Part shown: piece after piece, positions 59,137 through 64,000 of the stretch
Layout of the letters: the number at the start of each line of letters is the position of its first letter
Position numbering within the stretch: the stretch's first letter is position 1
From: Cellulomonas_A sp047229345
GTDB taxonomy: Bacteria > Actinomycetota > Actinomycetes > Actinomycetales > Cellulomonadaceae
Direction: 5' to 3'
DNA length: 64,000 nucleotides
Assembly (NCBI RefSeq): GCF_047229345.1
Contig: NZ_JBFTER010000013.1
Coordinates: 1 to 64,000, forward strand
Made by a program: the position numbers and the translations under genes
The notes under the pieces: model-generated
Told to the model about the DNA's origin: nothing
What the model saw: the letters and a program-made list of their open reading frames with translations, nothing else
The model's database searches: none

Positions 59137-59994
59137 CTACCCCGCGTCCCCCGCGAACTCCTGCGTCCCGAGCACCCGGAGCAGCCGGAGCTTGCCCTCG
59201 GCCTCGCTCCGCGGCGCGGCGGTGAGCACGAGCAGCGTCTGCGACCCGTCCTCGGTGAACAGGGCCTGGCAGTCCACCTCGATCGGCCCGACCTCCGGGT
59301 GGACCAGCACCTTGTGGTCCTCGAACCGGCGTGCGACCTCGTGCGCCTCCCACAGCCGCTCGAACTCCGGGCTCCGGCGCAGCAGCTCGCGCACGAGCTC
59401 GCCCGCCGGGGAGTCGGCGCCGCTCACCCCGTACGTCGCCCGCAGCGAGGCCACCTGCGCGCGGCTCTGCCGGTCGCGGTCGTGCTCGGGGTAACGGCTC
59501 CGCTCGGTGCCCGGGTGCACGAACCAGCGGTAGATCGCGCTCCGCTCCCAGCCGGTCAGGCCGTCGACGTCGCCGAGCAGGGCCCGCGCGAGGTCGTTCT
59601 GCACGAGCGTGCGCCCGAGCGCGTCGAGCACGAGGGCGGGGGTGTCGGTCAGCCGGTCGAGCACGCGCAGCAGGCCCGGCGCGACGTAGTCCTCGGTCGC
59701 CGCACGGTCCGGCGGGCTGTGCCCGGCGACCCGGTACAGGTAGTCGCGCTCGTCCGGCGTGAGCCGCAGCGCCCGGGCGAGCGCGGCGAGGATCTGCGTG
59801 CTGGGCTGCGGTGCGCGCCGCTGCTCGAGGCGGGCGTAGTAGTCGGTCGACATGACCGCGAGCTGCGCGACCTCCTCGCGGCGCAGACCGGCGGCGCGGC
59901 GCCGCACGCCGGGGCCGAGGCCGAGGCCGACGTCACCGGGTCGCAGCGCCTCCCGGTGCCGCAGCAGGAAGTCGGCCAGGGCGTCGCGGTCCAT
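59137..59994 (-). CDS. HTH regulator with MmyB-like ligand-binding domain
   Basis: A 285-residue XRE/MmyB regulator: LADFLLRHREALRPGDVGL, RRAAGLRREEVAQLAVMSTDYYARLEQRRAPQPSTQILAALARAL, ligand domain AIYRWFVHPGTERSRYPEHDRDRQSRAQVASLRATYG and HKVLVHPEVGPIEVDCQALF. Divergent from an SDR 101 bp away. Confidence 0.9.
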   Translation of the reverse strand: MDRDALADFLLRHREALRPGDVGLGLGPGVRRRAAGLRREEVAQLAVMSTDYYARLEQRRAPQPSTQILAALARALRLTPDERDYLYRVAGHSPPDRAATEDYVAPGLLRVLDRLTDTPALVLDALGRTLVQNDLARALLGDVDGLTGWERSAIYRWFVHPGTERSRYPEHDRDRQSRAQVASLRATYGVSGADSPAGELVRELLRRSPEFERLWEAHEVARRFEDHKVLVHPEVGPIEVDCQALFTEDGSQTLLVLTAAPRSEAEGKLRLLRVLGTQEFAGDAG

Positions 59995-60095
59995 GCGTGC
60001 AGTATCGGCGCCGCGGCGCGACGCCAGCCAGGGACCGCGGGTCCCCCGATGAGCGCTCCCTGGTGGGCCCGGCGCGCCCGGCGAAGACTCGGGTC

Positions 60096-60884
60096 ATGGA
60101 CATCAGCGGAAACACCGTCTTCATCCCCGGCGCGACGAGCGGGATCGGCCTCGCGCTCGCGCTCGCCCTGCAGGCCCGGGGCAACGAGGTGATCATCGGC
60201 GGCCGCCGCACCGAGCTGCTGGCCGAGATCACGGCCGCGCACCCCGGCCTGCACGCCTACGCGATCGACACCACGGACCCGGAGAGCATCGCGACCGTCG
60301 CCCGGCGGGTCGTCGCGGAGCACCCGGACCTGAACGTGCTGATCCCGATGGCCGGGATCATGCGCGTGGAGGACTGGACGCACCCGGCGGGCTTCCTCGC
60401 CTCGGCGGAGCAGACCGTCACCACCAACCTGCTCGGCCCGGTCCGCCTGATCGCCGCGTTCGTCGAGCACCTGCTCACGCGCCCCGCCGCGACGATCATG
60501 ACCGTCTCCTCGGGCCTCGCGTTCACCCCGCTGCGGGCGACCCCGAGCTACAACGCCAGCAAGGCCGCGATCCACATGCTCAGCGAGTCGCTGCGGCTCC
60601 AGCTCGCCGGCACGAGCGTCCAGGTGGTCGAGCTCGAGCCGCCGTCGGTCGCGACGGACCTGATGCCCGGGCAGCGGGACAGCGCGATCGCGATGCCGCT
60701 CGACGACTTCGTCGCGGAGGTGCTGCACCTCGTCGAGACGCAGCCCGACGCGACCGAGATCCAGGTCGAGAACGTCAAGTTCCTCCGCTACGGGGAGGCC
60801 CGCGGCGACTACGACCAGGTCGTCGCGACGATCAACGCGCACGACCCGCACGGCAAGGCCGAGGACGACGCCGGGGCGGCGTGA
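60096..60884 (+). CDS. SDR-family oxidoreductase (DltE-like)
   Basis: A 262-residue SDR: NTVFIPGATSGIGLALALALQARGNEVIIGGRR, VLIPMAGIMRVEDWTHP, IMTVSSGLAFTPLRATPSYNASKAAIHMLSESLRLQL (Ser, Tyr-x3-Lys). It resembles the DltE branch in TDLMPGQRDSAIAMPLDDFVAEVLHLVE. Likely controlled by the divergent MmyB regulator. Confidence 0.9.
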   Translation: MDISGNTVFIPGATSGIGLALALALQARGNEVIIGGRRTELLAEITAAHPGLHAYAIDTTDPESIATVARRVVAEHPDLNVLIPMAGIMRVEDWTHPAGFLASAEQTVTTNLLGPVRLIAAFVEHLLTRPAATIMTVSSGLAFTPLRATPSYNASKAAIHMLSESLRLQLAGTSVQVVELEPPSVATDLMPGQRDSAIAMPLDDFVAEVLHLVETQPDATEIQVENVKFLRYGEARGDYDQVVATINAHDPHGKAEDDAGAA

Positions 60885-60986
60885 CGCGGCGCGGACGCGG
60901 GACGGCGGCGACGCGGCGACCGGCGTGCTCGACGGCTCGGCCGGGGTGCGCGTGCACGTCCCGGCCGGGCCGTCCGGGCCGCTGCG

Positions 60987-61607
60987 TCAGTCCGCTGCGC
61001 CGGCCGGGACGTTGTCCGTGACGTCCTCGTACTCCTGCGCGGCGGGCACCTCGGCGGGCGCGTAGACGAGCCGCACGACGCCCGTCGGGAACACGTCCGA
61101 GCTGAGCAGGCGCAGCGGGTAGATCGCGTCGCCCTCGTCGAACAGCCGCTCGCCCTTGCGGGCCGCGACCGGGTGCACGAGCAGACGCAGCTCGTCGACC
61201 AGACCGGCCGCGAGCAGCTGCCGCACGACCGAGACGGAGCCCGGGATCACGATCTTGCCGAGGCCCGGCTCTGCCTTGAGCGCCGTCACGGCCTCGACGA
61301 GGTCGCCCTCGACCTTCTCGGCGTTGCGCCACCCCAGGTCCTGGCTACCGCGGGTCGCGACGACCTTGCGGGTGTCGCCGAGCGTCGCCGCGAACCCGGC
61401 GTCCTCCCCGCCGGCGGCCTCACGCTCGGGCCAGGCACCGGCGAAGCTGTCGTACGTGACCCGGCCGAGCAGCAGCACGTCGGCACCCTCGTAGTCCTCC
61501 CCCACGGCGGCGCCCATGCGCTCGTCGAAGTACGGGAAGTGCCACGCGGGGTCGATCTCGACGACGCCGTCGAGCGAGCTGAACAGGGTCGAGACGATGG
61601 TTGCCAT
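60987..61607 (-). CDS. Dihydrofolate reductase-like (RibD C-terminal) protein
   Basis: A 206-residue RibD_C-fold protein: TIVSTLFSSLDGVVEIDPAWHFPYFDERMGAAVGEDYEGADVLLLGRVTYDSFAGAWPE, KVVATRGSQDLGWRN, KIVIPGSVSVVRQLLAAGLVDELRLLVHPVAARKGERLF. Paralogous in fold to the gene at 45352. GAGGAA precedes the ATG. Stand-alone. Confidence 0.9.
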   Translation of the reverse strand: MATIVSTLFSSLDGVVEIDPAWHFPYFDERMGAAVGEDYEGADVLLLGRVTYDSFAGAWPEREAAGGEDAGFAATLGDTRKVVATRGSQDLGWRNAEKVEGDLVEAVTALKAEPGLGKIVIPGSVSVVRQLLAAGLVDELRLLVHPVAARKGERLFDEGDAIYPLRLLSSDVFPTGVVRLVYAPAEVPAAQEYEDVTDNVPAGAAD

Positions 61608-61791
61608 CCGGCGTTCCTCCAGGTCCTCGCGCCCGCACCGTGCGGACGCTCCCCCCATCAGACCGCACGTGGCGGCGGTCCTCATCGGTCCGCCACGATC
61701 CGCGGCGGCCGTGCGTGTCGGCGGCCGGTGTCGACGGGCTCGTCCCGGACGCCTCCCGACCCGCGTGGCACCCGACCCGCTCGGCCCGTCC

Positions 61792-63828
61792 TCACCCCGC
61801 CGCGCGGTACGCCCGCCCGGCCTCGGTCGGTGTCGCGGCGTCGGTGTACAGCCCGAACGCGGCGCTGTCGCCGACCGCCGGCAGCCCGAACCACGCGTAC
61901 CGCTCGACGTACGGCCGCGCCTCCATGCCGGCCGTCGAGCCCTCGATGAACGCCGCGAGCTGCGGCCCCGAGGGGTAGCGCGGGCTCCCGCCGAAGTTCA
62001 TCAGCCCGTACTCGGTGACCCAGACCGGCAGCCCGTAGCGCTCGTGCACCGCGTCGACGTACCCGAGGAAGTGCCCGACGGCGGCGTCGCTGAAGTCGGA
62101 GCCGTACCAGTGCAGCGTGATGAAGTCGACGCGCCGGCCCTCCGCCCGCGCGCCGGTCATGAACCGGTCGAGCCAGCCGCCCGGGGTGTCGCCGCCCCAC
62201 GCGACGGCCGGGCTGCCGAGCCGCATCCCGGTGGCCTCGAGCCGCGGCCAGGCCGCGAGCGCCTCCTCGACGCTCATGGCCGACTGCTCGGCGAGGTCGG
62301 GCTCGTTGAAGCCCAGGAGCGTCGTGCCCTCGGACGCGGCGCGTGCGAGCGTCGCGTCGGTCAGGGAGTCGCGCCCCCAGATCATGGGCACGAACTCGAC
62401 GCCGTCGGGACCGAGCATGCTCGCGTTCGAGTCCGACCAGTTGTAGTACCAGCCCGCGCCGACGTCGCCGAGCGCCCCGCTGATGCCGTCGAACTGCCAG
62501 GTCGCGACGCCCTTCTTGGCCGAGGCCGCGGCGACCGGTGCCGGCTCGGGGGCGGGCGGGGCGGGCTCCTCGACCGGCGGCGCCGGGGTCTCGACGGGCG
62601 GCTCGAGGACCGCGGGCGGGACGAGCGCAGGGTCCGGAGCGGGCGCGGCCGGCTCCGGCGTCGGCTCGCTCGGAGCCGGGGACGAGGTCGCCGCGACGAC
62701 GGTCTCGGGAGCCGGCTCGCGCTGCCCGACGGCCACGGCGGTCCCGACCCCGGCCACCGCGGACGAGGTGAGCGCCGCAATGAGGACGCCACGGCCCACG
62801 CGCGTGCCGGCGACGACCGCGAGCTTGGCCGCGAGCCCGTGGCCCGACACCGCGTGCGCCCCGGTGTGCCCGAGCGCGCCTCCCGTGGACTGCCCGGGGG
62901 CGTGCGCCAACGCCGTGACGTCGAGCGGCGTCGCGCCCGGCTGCACGACCGACACGTCGAGCGGCGTCCCGCCCGGCTGGGCCACCGACACGTCGACCGG
63001 CGTCGCCGCCGGCGCGCCACCCGGTGCGACGGCTGGCAGGCCCGGGACCAGACCGTCCCGGAGCACCGCGAGCGTGAGCGGCACCGGCACGAGGCCCAGG
63101 CCCACGAGCAGCCGGTCGGCCGCGACGAGCCCGTGCCACGCGGGAGCGCACTCCAGGCACTCGCGCGTGTGCCGCGCGACGCGCTTGCGCCACAGCGGCG
63201 CCGGGCGGCCGTCCCACCCGGCGGTGACCGCGAGCAGCTCGGCGCACGGGGGCGTCGCCGCGAGGGCCCGGACCACGACGCGTGCGGTCTCGAGCTGGCC
63301 CTTCATGCGCTGGACCCGGACGGCCGCGTGGGCACGTGTCACGTCGAGCGCGTCGACGATCTCGTCGCGCGTGAGCTCGCCCGACGCCTCGAGCCACCAC
63401 AGCGCGAGCAGCTCGCGGTCGTCCTCGTCGAGCCAGCGCGTCGCCTCCGCGGTCTCGCGCCGCTGGCCGGAGAGCTCGAGCCGGACGATCGCGAGGTCGG
63501 TGAAGTCGGCACCGGGGTCGCCGTCGGCCGCGTCGTCGGGCAGCGCGCCGGGGGCCGCCCCCTGCACGCGGTGCCGGTCGCGCACCTGCCGCACGGCGAT
63601 CGCGACGAGCCACGACCGGAACGCCTCGGGGTCGCGGAGGTCCCCGAGCCCGCGCAGCGCGCGCAGCATCGTCTCCTGCACCACGTCGTCGACGTCCGCG
63701 TGCCCGCGCAGCGCCCGGCCGACGACCGAGTACACGAGCGGCAGGTACCCGGCGACGAGCCGGTCGACCGCCTCGGGGTCGCCGGCGCGCGCGGCGACGA
63801 CCGTCGCGGTGTCCGGGGTGGGCTGCAT
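61792..63828 (-). CDS. ECF sigma factor fused to zinc-finger, TM helix and GH128-like glucanase
   Basis: A 678-residue fusion. Residues 15-90 are sigma region 2 (HADVDDVVQETMLRALRGL, FRSWLVAIAVRQVRDRHR), 130-185 sigma region 4. A zinc anti-sigma-like motif follows, His220-x3-Cys224-x2-Cys227 (HTRECLEC). Residues 275-305 hold three short TP-x-DVSV-x-QPG-like repeats, then a TM helix at about 345-367 and a Pro/Glu-rich wall-spanning linker (370-435). The outer domain (438-678) is a GH128-like (Glyco_hydro_cc) barrel: LLGFNEPDLA with acid/base Glu509 and PVWVTEYGLM with nucleophile Glu606. It could sense or cut beta-1,3-glucan outside while carrying a sigma factor inside. The frame is unbroken and the ATG at 63828 begins the sigma domain. 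Confidence 0.88.
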   Translation of the reverse strand: MQPTPDTATVVAARAGDPEAVDRLVAGYLPLVYSVVGRALRGHADVDDVVQETMLRALRGLGDLRDPEAFRSWLVAIAVRQVRDRHRVQGAAPGALPDDAADGDPGADFTDLAIVRLELSGQRRETAEATRWLDEDDRELLALWWLEASGELTRDEIVDALDVTRAHAAVRVQRMKGQLETARVVVRALAATPPCAELLAVTAGWDGRPAPLWRKRVARHTRECLECAPAWHGLVAADRLLVGLGLVPVPLTLAVLRDGLVPGLPAVAPGGAPAATPVDVSVAQPGGTPLDVSVVQPGATPLDVTALAHAPGQSTGGALGHTGAHAVSGHGLAAKLAVVAGTRVGRGVLIAALTSSAVAGVGTAVAVGQREPAPETVVAATSSPAPSEPTPEPAAPAPDPALVPPAVLEPPVETPAPPVEEPAPPAPEPAPVAAASAKKGVATWQFDGISGALGDVGAGWYYNWSDSNASMLGPDGVEFVPMIWGRDSLTDATLARAASEGTTLLGFNEPDLAEQSAMSVEEALAAWPRLEATGMRLGSPAVAWGGDTPGGWLDRFMTGARAEGRRVDFITLHWYGSDFSDAAVGHFLGYVDAVHERYGLPVWVTEYGLMNFGGSPRYPSGPQLAAFIEGSTAGMEARPYVERYAWFGLPAVGDSAAFGLYTDAATPTEAGRAYRAAG

Positions 63829-63943
63829 GGCGTGGGGACCTCTCCGTGGGGCAGTCGATCATCGCGCGGGCCGGCGCGTGCACCGGCCGCACGGAGGGAG
63901 ACCACCCGGACGGGGGCGGATAACGGAAACGTCCGCCGCCCGG

Positions 63944-64000
63944 TCAGCCCTCCTGCGGCACGGCCCCGTCGTCGTCCGTGCGCCCGTCGGACCCGCGCCA
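63944..64000 (-). CDS. C-terminal end of a gene running off the window
   Basis: On the minus strand an open frame from the window edge reads WRGSDGRTDDDGAVPQEG and stops at 63944. The acidic tail fits a protein C-terminus but is too short to identify. Confidence 0.35.
   Translation of the reverse strand, partial: WRGSDGRTDDDGAVPQEG

Overview
The window is very GC-rich actinobacterial DNA. The gene content (secreted GH16 beta-1,3-glucanase with a ricin-type module, a GH128-type domain fused to a sigma factor, FBP-domain protein, MmyB-type regulators, an SigL-like ECF operon) fits a Cellulomonas/Cellulosimicrobium-type member of the Micrococcales. That placement is inference from gene content, not from a marker gene. 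There is no rRNA, tRNA or CRISPR array that I can see. Many starts are GTG, many operons use 4-base ATGA/GTGA overlaps, and several genes look leaderless (a TANNNT -10 box 5-7 bases before the start codon).

Layout. (1) 1-9.5 kb: flavin oxidoreductase with divergent MarR, an S1-type peptidase without a signal peptide, a methyltransferase, a secreted ricin/beta-helix protein, an FBP zinc-finger protein, an ankyrin protein, and a YceI - ECF sigma - anti-sigma operon preceded by a SigL-type promoter. (2) 9.6-19.6 kb: VOC protein with a MerR-VOC fusion regulator, quinone oxidoreductase/MarR operon, SQR-like flavoprotein, GH16 glucanase, a lipoprotein, then a decay zone with a broken methyltransferase and an inositol monophosphatase lacking its central metal-binding segment. 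(3) About 19.6-35.5 kb: an accessory island. Five copies of a 47-bp structured repeat, all in the same orientation, separate self-contained gene blocks (thioesterase-RraA-LysE with AsnC; aldo/keto reductases with MmyB regulator and flavodoxin; small acidic proteins). One small gene is split by a 1.22-kb insertion with a 7-bp target duplication that carries a degraded CdiA-type toxin tip and its immunity gene. The island ends in a tightly overlapping operon of tyrosine recombinase, small HTH protein and zinc-ribbon recombinase-like protein. (4) 35.6-51 kb: acyl-CoA metabolism (dehydrogenases, thiolase, MaoC hydratase, FabG-like reductase, thioesterase, acyl-CoA ligase, FadE36-like phosphotransferase) with TetR regulators. 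Two of these operons carry the same 20-bp palindromic operator. (5) 51-64 kb: TetR/NmrA pair, two multi-pass membrane proteins, an RND exporter with divergent MarR, an MmyB/SDR pair, a RibD-type reductase, and an ECF sigma factor fused through a membrane helix to a GH128-like glucanase.

A recurring theme is an MmyB-type HTH regulator near, usually divergent from, an SDR or aldo/keto reductase; five such pairs occur in 64 kb. The most interesting items are the same-oriented structured repeats next to the recombinase operon, the orphan toxin/immunity insertion, the sigma factor-glycosidase fusion, and the shared CATACCG-N6-CGGTATG operator.
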